Below are positions 1 through 8,922 of a stretch of 64,000 nt of DNA, in pieces (the stretch's first letter is position 1; each line of letters begins with the position of its first letter). Source of the DNA: Nevskiales bacterium (lineage in GTDB: Bacteria > Pseudomonadota > Gammaproteobacteria > Nevskiales > Nevskiaceae). The position numbers and the translations under genes were made by a program. The stretch covers positions 1 to 64,000 of the forward strand of contig JAQVDP010000013.1 of assembly GCA_028698335.1 (NCBI GenBank), written 5' to 3'. The notes below the pieces were generated by a model. That model was not told where the DNA came from, did no database searches, and was given only the letters and a program-made list of their open reading frames with translations.

Positions 1-68
1 CGAGTCCGGTATATTGCACGTTCTCGGCCGTGGGTGGGCCCGGGCGACAGAACCACAGGGGTTGGAGC

Positions 69-1067
69 ATGTTGAAGATTCGTCATCTGGCCGCGGCAGC
101 CGTGTTGGGCGGTTCCGCCATGAGCGCACATGCGGCGGAGGTCCTGAGTCCGACCGTTTACGGCGGCTATTCCTTCGTTTCGGCCGACGATCTGCGGCTG
201 TCCGACGACGGTAACGGCTTTTTCGTCGGCACCGGAATCCCGCTGAGCGAGTACTGGAACATCGATTTCAGTTCGTTCCATCACAACTTCAAGCGTGACG
301 CGCCGTCATCGCCGAATCACTGGCGCGAGAACGGATTCAAGCTCGACGCGCTGTTCTACTACTCCCGCAACGCCGCGTTTTCACCGTATGTCGGCCTGGG
401 TGTCGGGTACCTGAAGATGGTGCTGGAGGACAGCAACTTCGACAAGGACGGCGTCTTCTACGACGCCGGCGTCGGCATGCAGACCTATCCGAAGATGTTC
501 AACGGCAAGGCCGGATTCACGGCCGATGTCCGTTATCGCTGGTTCGACACCGATCTTCCGGGTGGCGTCAGCGATACGCTCGGCGAGGTGGTGGCCCGGG
601 TCGGACTGGTGGTGCCCCTGGGCAAGGTTTCGCTGTCGGAGCCGGTGGTGCCGGTGGCGGAGCCGGCGCCGGCCGAGCCGCAGCCCGCACCGGCGGTGAC
701 GCCGATGGAGGCCGAGCGTCGCTTCGAGGATGTCCATTTCGCGTTCGACCGTTCGGATCTGAACGACACCGATCGCGCGCTGCTCGACAGCGCGGCGACG
801 GTCATCAACCAGCTCGGCGAGCAGTACCCGCGTCTGCGCGTGAAGGTCGACGGGCACACCGACTGGGTGGGAACCGATGGCTACAACATGGCCCTGGGCG
901 AGCGTCGCGCCAACTCGGTGAAGCTGTATCTGACGCGCAAGGGCGTTCCTGCCGAGATGATCGACACGACCTCCTACGGCGAGTCCAAGCCGGTGGCGAG
1001 CAACGAGACCGCCGAGGGCCGTGCCCAGAACCGTCGGGCCGAAGTCAGAACGACCGCAACCGAGTAG
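69..1067 (+). CDS. OmpA-family outer membrane protein
   Basis: Outer membrane barrel joined to a peptidoglycan-binding OmpA domain, probably linking outer membrane to cell wall. The start at 69 (MLKIRHL) gives a signal peptide ending near AHA-A and follows a GGAG-like ribosome site; an upstream in-frame start at 30 would bury it. Residues about 25-190 are an aromatic-rich eight-strand-type barrel (VYGGYSF, YVGLGVGY, VRYRWF). A Pro/Ala linker (PVAEPAPAEPQPAP) leads to a C-terminal OmpA domain with the HFAFDRSDL, VDGHTDWVGTDGYN and LGERRANSV motifs and the NRRAEV end. At 332 residues the size is normal for OmpA/OprF proteins. It ends just before a strong bidirectional terminator. The family call is firm; which OmpA subgroup it belongs to is not. 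Confidence 0.93.
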   Translation: MLKIRHLAAAAVLGGSAMSAHAAEVLSPTVYGGYSFVSADDLRLSDDGNGFFVGTGIPLSEYWNIDFSSFHHNFKRDAPSSPNHWRENGFKLDALFYYSRNAAFSPYVGLGVGYLKMVLEDSNFDKDGVFYDAGVGMQTYPKMFNGKAGFTADVRYRWFDTDLPGGVSDTLGEVVARVGLVVPLGKVSLSEPVVPVAEPAPAEPQPAPAVTPMEAERRFEDVHFAFDRSDLNDTDRALLDSAATVINQLGEQYPRLRVKVDGHTDWVGTDGYNMALGERRANSVKLYLTRKGVPAEMIDTTSYGESKPVASNETAEGRAQNRRAEVRTTATE

Positions 1068-1080
1068 CCGGTTTCGCCGT

Positions 1081-1117
1081 CCACAAAAAACCCCGCCGAT
1101 GGCGGGGTTTTTTGTGG
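1081..1117. terminator. Bidirectional rho-independent terminator between ompA-like gene and hemH
   Basis: A perfect inverted repeat with 17-base arms around the loop GAT. The stem core is CCCCGCC/GGCGGGG, flanked by A6 on one side and T6 on the other, so each strand reads as a stem followed by a U tract. It lies 14 bases after the OmpA stop and 28 bases after the hemH stop, and can serve both convergent genes. Confidence 0.95.
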
Positions 1118-1144
1118 GGTGCGGCCCGCCTCGATTTCCCGGCT

Positions 1145-2221
1145 TCAGCCCTTGAGGCCGGGCGCCAGCGGGGCGGCGCGCTGGTCGCGCAGCTTGATGT
1201 CGGCCGGCGTCGCCGGAACGGGATTCCAGCCGGCAATGTGATCGCGGATCAGGTGCTCGAGCATGTCGATGTGCCGGGGATCGGCGTTGAGGGCCGGGAC
1301 ATAGCGCAGCGCGTCGCCGCCGGCCCGGCGGAAGTCCTCGCCGTATCGCAGCGCGACTTCCTCGAGCGTTTCCAGACAGTCCGCGGCGAAGCCGGGTGAG
1401 ATCACGTCCAATTGTCTGATACCGGCTCCGGCGAGTCCGACGATGTGCTCGTCGGTGTACGGCGACAGCCAGCGCGCGCGCCCGACGCGGGACTGGAAGC
1501 TGACGCTCCACTGGCCCGGTTCGAGTCGCAGTCGTTCGGCCAGCAGGCGCGCGGTCTTCTGGCAATGGCAGTAGTAGGGGTCGCCGGCTTCGAAGTACCG
1601 CAGCGGGATCGAGTGGAACGACAGCAGCAGATGGTCGCCGCGGCCCTGTGCCTGCCAGTGTTGCTCGACCGATGCCGCCAACGCGCCGATATAGTCGGGG
1701 CGGTCGTGATAGCTGCTGATCATGCGCAGATCCGGCAGCCAGCGCTGCCGCGACAGGTCGTCGAAGACGGCGTCGTACACCGACGCGGTGGTCGTGGCCG
1801 AGTACTGCGGGTACAACGGCAGGACCAGGACCTTGTCGACGCCGCGCTCCCGCATCGCCTGCATTGCCTCGCCGACGCTTGGACGGCCGTAGCGCATCGC
1901 CAGGCGGACGTCGATCTGTTCTCCGAGCCGGGCCTGCAGCGCCTGCTGCTGCTCGCGTCCGATCGCAAGCAACGGCGACCCCTGGTCGGTCCAGATGCTG
2001 CCGTAGCTGTGCACTAGGCGCCGCGGCCGCAGCGGCAGGATGAAGCAGTTGAGGACGAGCCACCAGATCGGCCGCGGCACCTCGACGACGCGATGGTCGC
2101 TGAGGAACTCGCGCAGATAGCGGCGGATCGCGGGGGCGGTCGGCGTGTCCGGCGTGCCGAGGTTGACCAGCAGGATGCCGATGCCGCCGGCGCGGCGATG
2201 CTCAGGAATGGGTGGATGCAT
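1145..2221 (-). CDS. hemH: Ferrochelatase
   Basis: Inserts ferrous iron into protoporphyrin IX, the last step of protoheme synthesis. The 358-residue protein begins with the family signature region GILLVNLGTPDTP and keeps the central YPQYSATTTASVYDAV motif. The segment LLSFHSIPLRYFEAGDPY carries the conserved histidine that in known ferrochelatases lies in the metal-binding pocket, and SPGFAADCLETLEE holds the conserved glutamate region. The length is usual for the bacterial enzyme. It is the last gene of a minus-strand series and is separated by 83 bases from the upstream AGCS transporter, so it may have its own promoter. No heme-pathway neighbours are present. Confidence 0.97.
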   Translation of the reverse strand: MHPPIPEHRRAGGIGILLVNLGTPDTPTAPAIRRYLREFLSDHRVVEVPRPIWWLVLNCFILPLRPRRLVHSYGSIWTDQGSPLLAIGREQQQALQARLGEQIDVRLAMRYGRPSVGEAMQAMRERGVDKVLVLPLYPQYSATTTASVYDAVFDDLSRQRWLPDLRMISSYHDRPDYIGALAASVEQHWQAQGRGDHLLLSFHSIPLRYFEAGDPYYCHCQKTARLLAERLRLEPGQWSVSFQSRVGRARWLSPYTDEHIVGLAGAGIRQLDVISPGFAADCLETLEEVALRYGEDFRRAGGDALRYVPALNADPRHIDMLEHLIRDHIAGWNPVPATPADIKLRDQRAAPLAPGLKG

Positions 2222-2304
2222 GCGGGGAGTCTAAATCACGAATGCGAGGCTCGCCGCTTCTACGTCGCAGGGCCGCCGCCGGTTGCAGACGGCAAGGCAA
2301 TGGG

Positions 2305-4020
2305 TCACGCGCCCGGGTGCTGCGGTTCGTGACGGGGCTGTCCGAGCCTGCCGAGCTTCTCGCGTTCGAAGTAGTTGTGATACGCATGCATCGCCTTGTA
2401 GCCGAGGATCAGCATCGTCGGCAGATTGATCGCGAGCATGAAGCCGAGGCCGACGGTGCTGACCGTATCGAGTTCGACATCGGTGCGGATGAACCCGAGG
2501 CAGGTGACGAAGATCAGCAGGCACCAGATCAGGCGATACGGTTTGACCCAGCGCGTTCCGGCCAGATAGATCACGCCCTGTTCGCCGTAGTAGCTCCACG
2601 TGATCATCGTCGAGATCGCGAACAGCCACACCGCCAGGCTCACCATCCACTGGCCGAGGCCGGGATGGACCGAGTCGAAGGCGCGTGCGGTGAGGGTTGA
2701 TCCCGGATAGTCGGCGAAGACGCCGGCCTCGATCACTTTCGGCGGTTGCGCGCCGTCGTGGGGGCGCCACTCGATTGTCCGCGCCGGCGGGTTGTCCGTC
2801 GCACCGGGACGGGCGGTGGCGACAACGTTGCCGAAGAGCTTGCTGCGCCCGCCGTCGGCGCCCTCGACGATGATGAAGACCTGGTCGCCGTCGAGCAGGT
2901 CGGGGGCGGTTTCCGGGGCCAGCCGATGCGGCGTCGGTGCCCACTGCCCGGGGGCGACCTCGCTCAGCGCCGGCGGTGCGTCCCAGGGGAGCACGGGGCC
3001 GCGGTTCCAGACGCCGGTGATCAGGATCACCAGCGCCGTCATCGTGCACACCACGATGGTATCGATGAAGGGCTCGAGGCCGGCGACGACGCCCTCGGTG
3101 ACCGGTTCCGGCGTGCGCACCGCCGAATGCGCGATCGGCGCCGAGCCCAGTCCGGATTCGGACGAGAACAGGGCGCGCTTCATGCCGAAGATGAAGGCGG
3201 TGCCGAGTCCGGCGCCGATGAACGCGCCGGTCGCCTCGGTCGGTGCGAATGCGCTGCGGAAGATCAGCGCGAACAGCGACGGGATCAGCTCGGCGTTGGA
3301 GACGATCACGTACAGCGACACGAGCACGTAGATGCCGCACATCGCCGGGACCAGCACGCCGGCGAAGTGGCCGATGCGGCGGATGCCGCCGAGGATCACG
3401 GCCCCGACGATCAGGGCCATCGCTGCGCCCGAGATCCAGGTCGGGACCCCGAAATAGGCCCGTGCGATCTCCGCGGCGTTCCAGGCCTGGAACATGTTGC
3501 CGCCCGTGATCGCGAACAGGATCAGCGGCAGCGTGAACAGCATGCCGGCTGCGAGCCCCAGCGGGGCGAGCTTGGGTGAGAGTTCGGCGAAGCCCTTCTT
3601 GCACACCCACATCGTGCCGCCGTGCGGGTTGTCGACCTCGTGGGTGTTGCGGAACAGCATCGCCAGTGTGACTTCGGTGGTCTTCAGCGCCATGCCGACG
3701 ATGCCGACGACCCACATCCAGAACACCGCGCCGGGACCGCCGATCGAGACGGCGATGGCGACGCCGCCGATGTTGCCGAGCCCGACCGTGGCCGACAGCG
3801 CCGCGGACAGCGCCTGGAAATGGGTCAGCGCGCCCTTGCCCCTGCCGGAGACGCCGGGAACCTTGCCGCGGACCAGCTGCACGCCGTGGGTCAGCGAGCG
3901 CCACTGGCCGAAGCGGGTCCAGATCGTGAAGACGATGCCGACACCGAGCAGGCCGAGCAGGGTGGGCATGCCCAGCATGATGCCGTTGATCGCGTTGAGG
4001 GCGGCGAAGAACTGATCCAT
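2305..4020 (-). CDS. Sodium:alanine symporter family (AGCS) transporter with a large extra loop
   Basis: Inner-membrane Na+-coupled uptake of alanine, glycine or similar small amino acids. Family marks include GKGALTHFQALSAALSATVG with GLGNIGG near residue 80 and the NPHGG segment near 131-135. The protein has 571 residues, while AGCS proteins usually have 440-500. The excess is a hydrophilic block at about residues 337-445, between two membrane segments (before it VVCTMTALVILITG, after it WMVSLAVWLFAIS). Its polar content and place suggest an exposed extra-cytoplasmic domain; I do not recognise its fold. The reading frame is intact, so this looks like a real insertion. It sits 42 bases after the NSS transporter and may share its transcript. 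Confidence 0.93.
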   Translation of the reverse strand: MDQFFAALNAINGIMLGMPTLLGLLGVGIVFTIWTRFGQWRSLTHGVQLVRGKVPGVSGRGKGALTHFQALSAALSATVGLGNIGGVAIAVSIGGPGAVFWMWVVGIVGMALKTTEVTLAMLFRNTHEVDNPHGGTMWVCKKGFAELSPKLAPLGLAAGMLFTLPLILFAITGGNMFQAWNAAEIARAYFGVPTWISGAAMALIVGAVILGGIRRIGHFAGVLVPAMCGIYVLVSLYVIVSNAELIPSLFALIFRSAFAPTEATGAFIGAGLGTAFIFGMKRALFSSESGLGSAPIAHSAVRTPEPVTEGVVAGLEPFIDTIVVCTMTALVILITGVWNRGPVLPWDAPPALSEVAPGQWAPTPHRLAPETAPDLLDGDQVFIIVEGADGGRSKLFGNVVATARPGATDNPPARTIEWRPHDGAQPPKVIEAGVFADYPGSTLTARAFDSVHPGLGQWMVSLAVWLFAISTMITWSYYGEQGVIYLAGTRWVKPYRLIWCLLIFVTCLGFIRTDVELDTVSTVGLGFMLAINLPTMLILGYKAMHAYHNYFEREKLGRLGQPRHEPQHPGA

Positions 4021-4062
4021 GGGCGGTGTGAGGTCCGGTTCGGGCGGGAAGGGCTTGCGCGC

Positions 4063-5397
4063 TCAGAAAAGCAAGGCGGATGCCATGATCCAGAGGATGC
4101 CGATCGGGGCCAGGAAGCGCAGCACCAGATGCCAGGCCGGCACCCAGGGCAGATGCAGGCGACCGTCGTTGCGCAGTTCGTTCTCGGCGGCCTTCCAGAT
4201 CCAGCCGACGAAGATCGCCGTGAGCAGGCCGCCGAGCGGCAGCATCACGTTGTTGGCGAGGAAGTCCATCAGGTCGAACCAGTTCTTGCCCGCGATGGTG
4301 ACATCGGCGGCAGGGCCGAACGACAGCGATGCCGGCACGCTCAGTCCGAAGCAGACCAGGCCGGCGACGATGACCGCCCTGTGACGCGAGGTGCCGTGCT
4401 CGTCGACGAAGTACGAGATCATCGGTTCGAGGATCGATACCGCGGACGTCAGCGCGGCGATGGCCAGCAGGGCGAAGAACAGGACGCCGAAGAACACCCC
4501 GCCGGGCATCGACGCGAACACCGCCGGCAGGGTCACGAAGGTCAGTCCGGGGCCGGCGCTGGGGTTGAAGCCGAACGCGAACACCGCCGGCAGGATCATC
4601 AGGCCGGCGAGGATGGCAACCCCGGAGTCGATCAGCACCACCGTCAGCGCGGCCTTGGGCAGATGCTCGTCCTTGGACAGATAGGAGCCGTAGGTCAGCA
4701 GCGTGCCCATGCCGATCGACAGCGAGAAGAACGCCTGGGCGATCGCGTCGTAGAAGGTCTGCGAGGTGACCTTGCTGAAATCGGGCTTGAGATAGAAATC
4801 GACGCCGGCGGACGCGCCCGGCAGCGACAGCGAGCGGACCACCAGCACCAGCAGGATCACGAACAGGGCCGGCATCAGGACCTTGTTCCAGCGCTCGATC
4901 CCGTGCGAGATGCCGCCGATGACGATCCAGCCGGTCAGCGCCATGAACACCGCCGAGTACAGGACCGGCCGCACCGGATCGGAGACGAAGCCGCCGAAGA
5001 TCTGGTTCAGGGCCTCCGGATCGGTCGTGCCCAGATTGCCGGAGATCATCATCACGATGTACGCCAGCGTCCAGCCCGCGACCACCGCGTAGAACGACAG
5101 GATCACGAAACCGGTGGTGATGCCCAGATAGCCCACAACCGGCCAGCCACGGCCGCCCAGGGCGCGGAACGCGCCCACCGGATTGCGCTGCGCGCTGCGG
5201 CCGACCAGCATCTCCGCAATCGCGAGCGCGAAGCCGAAACCGATGATCAGCGCCAGATAGATCAGCAGGAACGCGGCGCCGCCGTTGGTGCCGGTGGTGT
5301 ACGGGAAACGCCAGACGTTGCCGAGCCCGACCGCCGAGCCGGCCGCGGCCATGATGAAACCGAAGCGGCTACCCCAATGCTCGCGCGCTGCGCCCAT
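4063..5397 (-). CDS. Sodium-dependent neurotransmitter:sodium symporter (NSS/SNF) family transporter
   Basis: Inner-membrane Na+-driven transporter, in bacteria usually for amino acids such as tryptophan, leucine or tyrosine. The N terminus carries the hallmark GFIMAAAGSAVGLGNVWRFP, which forms part of the sodium and substrate site in LeuT-type proteins, followed by TNGGAAFLLIYL. About 11-12 hydrophobic segments span its 444 residues, a normal bacterial length. The segment SLSIGMGTLLTYGSYL matches the usual TM6 region. It lies downstream of the thiolase gene, beyond that gene's terminator, and just upstream of the AGCS transporter, suggesting a two-gene transport unit. The substrate cannot be read from sequence. 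Confidence 0.95.
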   Translation of the reverse strand: MGAAREHWGSRFGFIMAAAGSAVGLGNVWRFPYTTGTNGGAAFLLIYLALIIGFGFALAIAEMLVGRSAQRNPVGAFRALGGRGWPVVGYLGITTGFVILSFYAVVAGWTLAYIVMMISGNLGTTDPEALNQIFGGFVSDPVRPVLYSAVFMALTGWIVIGGISHGIERWNKVLMPALFVILLVLVVRSLSLPGASAGVDFYLKPDFSKVTSQTFYDAIAQAFFSLSIGMGTLLTYGSYLSKDEHLPKAALTVVLIDSGVAILAGLMILPAVFAFGFNPSAGPGLTFVTLPAVFASMPGGVFFGVLFFALLAIAALTSAVSILEPMISYFVDEHGTSRHRAVIVAGLVCFGLSVPASLSFGPAADVTIAGKNWFDLMDFLANNVMLPLGGLLTAIFVGWIWKAAENELRNDGRLHLPWVPAWHLVLRFLAPIGILWIMASALLF

Positions 5398-5507
5398 ATC
5401 TCCCCCAAGGTGACGGATGCGATCGTGGGGCGACGGTTGCGCCCGCGATCCGGATCAAGCAGGGATTATGCCCAATCGGGCGCGCCACCTCGTGCGGGAA
5501 GTCCCTC

Positions 5508-5540
5508 AGAAAAGCGAAACCCGGCACGCGGCCGGGTTTC
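5508..5540 (-). terminator. Rho-independent terminator of the thiolase gene
   Basis: A perfect 10-base stem, GAAACCCGGC against GCCGGGTTTC around ACGCG (5516-5540), is followed on the minus strand by GCTTTTCTG. It starts 35 bases after the thiolase stop and separates that gene from the NSS transporter. Confidence 0.85.
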
Positions 5541-5574
5541 GTATCGGGTTAGGTTGGTGGCCGCGGTAACGCGA

Positions 5575-6858
5575 TCACGCCCCTTCGACGATGGCGGTGA
5601 CGCCCTGGCCGCCGGCCGCGCAGATCGAGATCAGGCCGCGACCGCCGCCGTTCTCGTTGATGATCTTGGCCAGCGTCGCGAGGATGCGTCCGCCGGTCGC
5701 GGCGAACGGATGGCCCATCGCCAGGCTGCCGCCCTTGACGTTCATCTTGGCGCGATCGATCGAGCCCAGCGGGGCGTCGAGACCCAGGCGCTCCTTGCAG
5801 AACTTGGGGTCTTCCCAGGCCTTGAGGGTGCACAGCACCTGCGCCGCGAAGGCTTCGTGGATCTCGTAGAAGTCGAAGTCCTGCAGGGTGATGCCGGCGC
5901 GTGCCAGCATCCGCGGCACGGCGTAGGCCGGCGCCATCAGCAGGCCTTCCGGCTTGGCGCCGGCGAAGTCGACGGCGGCCGTTTCCATGTGGGTCAGATA
6001 GGCCAGCGGCTTGAGGCCGTGGGCCTTGGCCCAGTCTTCCGATGCCAGCAGCACCGCCGACGCGCCATCGGTCAGCGGCGTCGAGTTGCCGGCGCTGAGC
6101 GTGCCGTTCTTGCGGTCGAACACCGGGCCGAGCTTGGCGAGCTTTTCGACGCTGCTGTCGGGGCGCATGTTGTTGTCGCGCTCAAGCTTGCCGAACGGCA
6201 CGATCAGGTCGTCGTAGAAGCCGGCCTCATAGGCGGCGGCGGCCTTCATGTGCGATTCGTAGGCGAGCTGATCCTGGTCCTCGCGGGCGATGTTCCATTC
6301 CTTGGCCATCATCTCGCAGTGCTGGCCCATGCTCTTGCGCGTGCGCGGCTCGCCGTTGGTCGGGATCGCCGGGGCCAGCATCGACGGGCGGAACTTCAGC
6401 GCCGCGGCGAGGCGCTGCTGGCCGGTCTTGGCGCGATTGATTTCAAGCAGGATCTTGCGCAGCTTGTCGTTGACTGCGATCGGCGCATCCGAGGCGGTGT
6501 CGACGCCGCCGGCGATGCCGGATTCGATCTGACCCAGCGCAATCTTGTTGGCGACGCCGATGGCCGCCTGCAGGCCGGTACCGCAGGCCATCTGCACGTC
6601 CGCCGCCGGGGTCTCCGGCGCCAGGCCCGACGACAGCACCGATTCGCGGCACAGATTGAAGTCGCGCGAGTGCTTGAGCACGGCGCCGGCCTGGACCTCG
6701 CCGAGGCGCTCGCCGTGCAGCTGGAACTTGTCGACCACGCCCTTGAACGCGGTGGTCAGCATCTCCTGGTTGGACTTGTGCGAGTACGCGGAGTTGGAGC
6801 GGGCGAACGGAATGCGGGCGCCTCCCAGAATCGCAACCTTGCGGCCGTACGGTTTCAT
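5575..6858 (-). CDS. Acetyl-CoA C-acyltransferase (thiolase), FadI-like
   Basis: Thiolytic cleavage of 3-ketoacyl-CoA to acetyl-CoA in fatty-acid beta-oxidation, or the reverse condensation. The start MKPYGRKVAILGGARIPF at 6858 follows a clear AGGAGA site; the frame stays open far upstream only because it lies opposite recQ. The acylated cysteine is in DVQMACGTGLQA (about residue 95), the active histidine in EIHEAFAAQVL, and the C-terminal cysteine in ISICAAGGQG; GHPFAATGGR is also conserved. The 427 residues resemble FadI (long-chain 3-ketoacyl-CoA thiolase) more than the 390-residue PhaA/FadA enzymes. There is no FadJ partner beside it, so chain-length preference stays open. Confidence 0.93.
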   Translation of the reverse strand: MKPYGRKVAILGGARIPFARSNSAYSHKSNQEMLTTAFKGVVDKFQLHGERLGEVQAGAVLKHSRDFNLCRESVLSSGLAPETPAADVQMACGTGLQAAIGVANKIALGQIESGIAGGVDTASDAPIAVNDKLRKILLEINRAKTGQQRLAAALKFRPSMLAPAIPTNGEPRTRKSMGQHCEMMAKEWNIAREDQDQLAYESHMKAAAAYEAGFYDDLIVPFGKLERDNNMRPDSSVEKLAKLGPVFDRKNGTLSAGNSTPLTDGASAVLLASEDWAKAHGLKPLAYLTHMETAAVDFAGAKPEGLLMAPAYAVPRMLARAGITLQDFDFYEIHEAFAAQVLCTLKAWEDPKFCKERLGLDAPLGSIDRAKMNVKGGSLAMGHPFAATGGRILATLAKIINENGGGRGLISICAAGGQGVTAIVEGA

Positions 6859-6986
6859 CGGATTCTCCTGTCGAGAAGGTGGAAAGTCAGTCGCCGGATT
6901 ATCGCGGTCGTCCGCAGGCATGGCTATTGCCGCTGCGCCACGCGGTTGCGTGCAGAAGGCCGCCCGCGTGCGGCGGAGCGGGGGCG

Positions 6987-8852
6987 TCAGGTCGGCGCCG
7001 CGGAGGCGCCGCCGTATTCGTCGATCACGGCGATGAAGGTCTCGCCGTATTCGGCGAGCTTGCGGTCGCCGACCCCGGGAATCTGCGCGAACTGCGGCAG
7101 CGAGACCGGCCGCAGGCGCGCCATCGCGCGCAGACTGGCGTCGGAAAACACCATGTACGGCGGGATGTTGCGCTCGACGGCCAACTGCTTGCGCAGATCG
7201 CGCAGCTCCTGGAACAGGGCTTCGTCCGCCGGCGGCAGGCCGCTGTCCGCGCCGCCGCGGGCGGCCTTGCGCGTGCGTGCCGGACCGCTCGGATCGATGG
7301 CGACCTGCACGCTGCGTTCGCCGCGCAGCACGGCGCGACTGTCCGCTGACAGGCTCAACACCGGGAAGCCGTCGTGGGTTTCGGTCAGCAGGCCCTGATG
7401 CAGCAGCGCGCGCAGCAGGGTGCGCCAGTCGTCCTGTGAACGTCCGCGCCCGATGCCGTAGGTGGACAGGTCGGTATGACCGTTGCGCCGGATCTTGTCG
7501 GTGTCGGCGCCGCGCAGCAGGTCGATCACGTAGCTGCCTCCGAAACGCTGTCCGCGCTGCGCCAGACGGGCGACGCAGGACAGCAGCTGCCGGGCCTCCA
7601 GCGTGCGGTCCTCCAGCGTGCGCGGTTCGCAGCAGTTGTCGCAGGCGCCGCAGGGCGGGTCGAAGCGTTCGCCGAAGTAGCGCAGCTGCACCGAGCGGCG
7701 GCATTCGGTGGATTCGGCGTAGTCGAGCACCTGGCGCAGCTGCTGGCGCGCGATGCGCTGTTCGTCCTCGAGCGGCTCGCCGCTGCCCGGATCGATCTTC
7801 TGGGCGATCAGGAATTCGGCGGTGCGGATGTCGCCCGGGCCGAAATACAGCGTGCAGCGGCCGGGCAGGCCGTCGCGCCCCGCGCGCCCGGCTTCCTGGT
7901 AATAGCCTTCGATGGTGCGCGGCAGGTCGTAGTGCACGACCCAGCGCACGTCGGGCTTGTTGATGCCCATGCCGAACGCGATGGTGGCGACGATGACCTG
8001 GGCGTCGTCGCGGATGAAGCGGTCCTGGTGGGCGCTGCGCGTCTGCGCGTCGAGTCCGGCGTGGTACGGGCAGGCCTCGATGCCGTCGCCCGCGAGGCGC
8101 TCGGCGAGTTCCTCGACGCGCTTGCGCGACAGGCAGTAGACGATGCCGGAACCGCCCTCGCGCGCCTGTGCGAGCAGATCGTTGTAACTGTTCCGGTCCT
8201 TGTGCCGGACCGCGTAATAGAGGTTGGGGCGGTTGAAGCTCGAGATGTGCACGCCGGGCTGCCGCAGGCGCAGCTGCGCGACGATGTCGTTGCGGACGCG
8301 CTCGGTCGCGGTGGCGGTGAATGCCCAGCACGGCATCCGCTCGAAGCGTTCCCGCAGGGACCCGAGCTGCCGGTATTCCGGGCGGAAGTCGTGCCCCCAT
8401 TCGGAGACGCAGTGGGCCTCGTCGATCACCAGCGCCGACAGGCCGACCTGGGCGTCGAGGCGCGCGAGGAAGCCGTCGCGGAAATCCGGCGCCAGCAGCC
8501 GCTCCGGTGCCACGTACAGCAGCTTGGTCTGGCCGCTGAGCAGGGCCGACTGCCGCCGGGCGACTTCGGCGCTGTCGAGGGTCGAATTCAGAAACGTTGC
8601 CGGGATGCCCATCTCGTCGAGCTGGCGCACCTGGTCCTGCATCAGCGCGATCAGTGGCGAGACCACCAGGCAGATCCCGGGGTGGAGCAGGGCCGGGAGC
8701 TGGAAGCACAGCGATTTGCCGCCGCCGGTCGGCATGATCGCGAGCAGGTCGTGCCCGTCGAGCGCGTCGCGTACGACCGCTTCCTGGCCGGGGCGGAAGC
8801 TGTCGAAGCCGAAGCGATGCTTCAGCGCCTGGTGCAGGTCCGGCTCGTTCAC
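6987..8852 (-). CDS. recQ: ATP-dependent DNA helicase RecQ
   Basis: 3'-5' superfamily 2 helicase in recombination and replication-fork repair. Domains in order: helicase core with Walker A (MPTGGGKSLCFQLPA) and the DEAH box in VIDEAHCVSEWGHDFRPEY; second helicase lobe with YCLSRKRVEELAERL and YYQEAGRAGRDG; RQC zinc site with the cysteines of CRRSVQLRYF and CGACDNC; and a C-terminal HRDC domain (LQELRDLRKQLA..PPYMVFSD). The GTG at 8852 (VNEPDLHQALKHRFGF) is preferred, because the alternative TTG at 8870 falls in the U tract of the accC terminator. At about 621 residues it has the usual length. It lies between accC and the thiolase and shares no pathway with either. Confidence 0.96.
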   Translation of the reverse strand: MNEPDLHQALKHRFGFDSFRPGQEAVVRDALDGHDLLAIMPTGGGKSLCFQLPALLHPGICLVVSPLIALMQDQVRQLDEMGIPATFLNSTLDSAEVARRQSALLSGQTKLLYVAPERLLAPDFRDGFLARLDAQVGLSALVIDEAHCVSEWGHDFRPEYRQLGSLRERFERMPCWAFTATATERVRNDIVAQLRLRQPGVHISSFNRPNLYYAVRHKDRNSYNDLLAQAREGGSGIVYCLSRKRVEELAERLAGDGIEACPYHAGLDAQTRSAHQDRFIRDDAQVIVATIAFGMGINKPDVRWVVHYDLPRTIEGYYQEAGRAGRDGLPGRCTLYFGPGDIRTAEFLIAQKIDPGSGEPLEDEQRIARQQLRQVLDYAESTECRRSVQLRYFGERFDPPCGACDNCCEPRTLEDRTLEARQLLSCVARLAQRGQRFGGSYVIDLLRGADTDKIRRNGHTDLSTYGIGRGRSQDDWRTLLRALLHQGLLTETHDGFPVLSLSADSRAVLRGERSVQVAIDPSGPARTRKAARGGADSGLPPADEALFQELRDLRKQLAVERNIPPYMVFSDASLRAMARLRPVSLPQFAQIPGVGDRKLAEYGETFIAVIDEYGGASAAPT

Positions 8853-8867
8853 TTTTGCGCAGCCCCG

Positions 8868-8899
8868 CAAAACGAAAAGCCCCGACTCGCGCCGGGGCT
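8868..8899 (-). terminator. Rho-independent terminator of the accB-accC operon
   Basis: On the minus strand AGCCCCG and CGGGGCT pair around an 8-base loop (8878-8899) and are followed by TTTTCGTTTT. It begins 24 bases past the accC stop and its U tract runs into the recQ leader, insulating recQ from the acc operon. Confidence 0.88.
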
Positions 8900-8922
8900 G
8901 GGCCGATCCGTCGCGACCACTG

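Noticed and set aside
3622..7398. A 1,258-codon open frame on the plus strand
   Set aside because: It runs opposite the AGCS, NSS, thiolase and recQ genes and is rich in Arg, Gly, Asp and Gln with no fold or domain, the mark of an antisense frame in GC-rich DNA.
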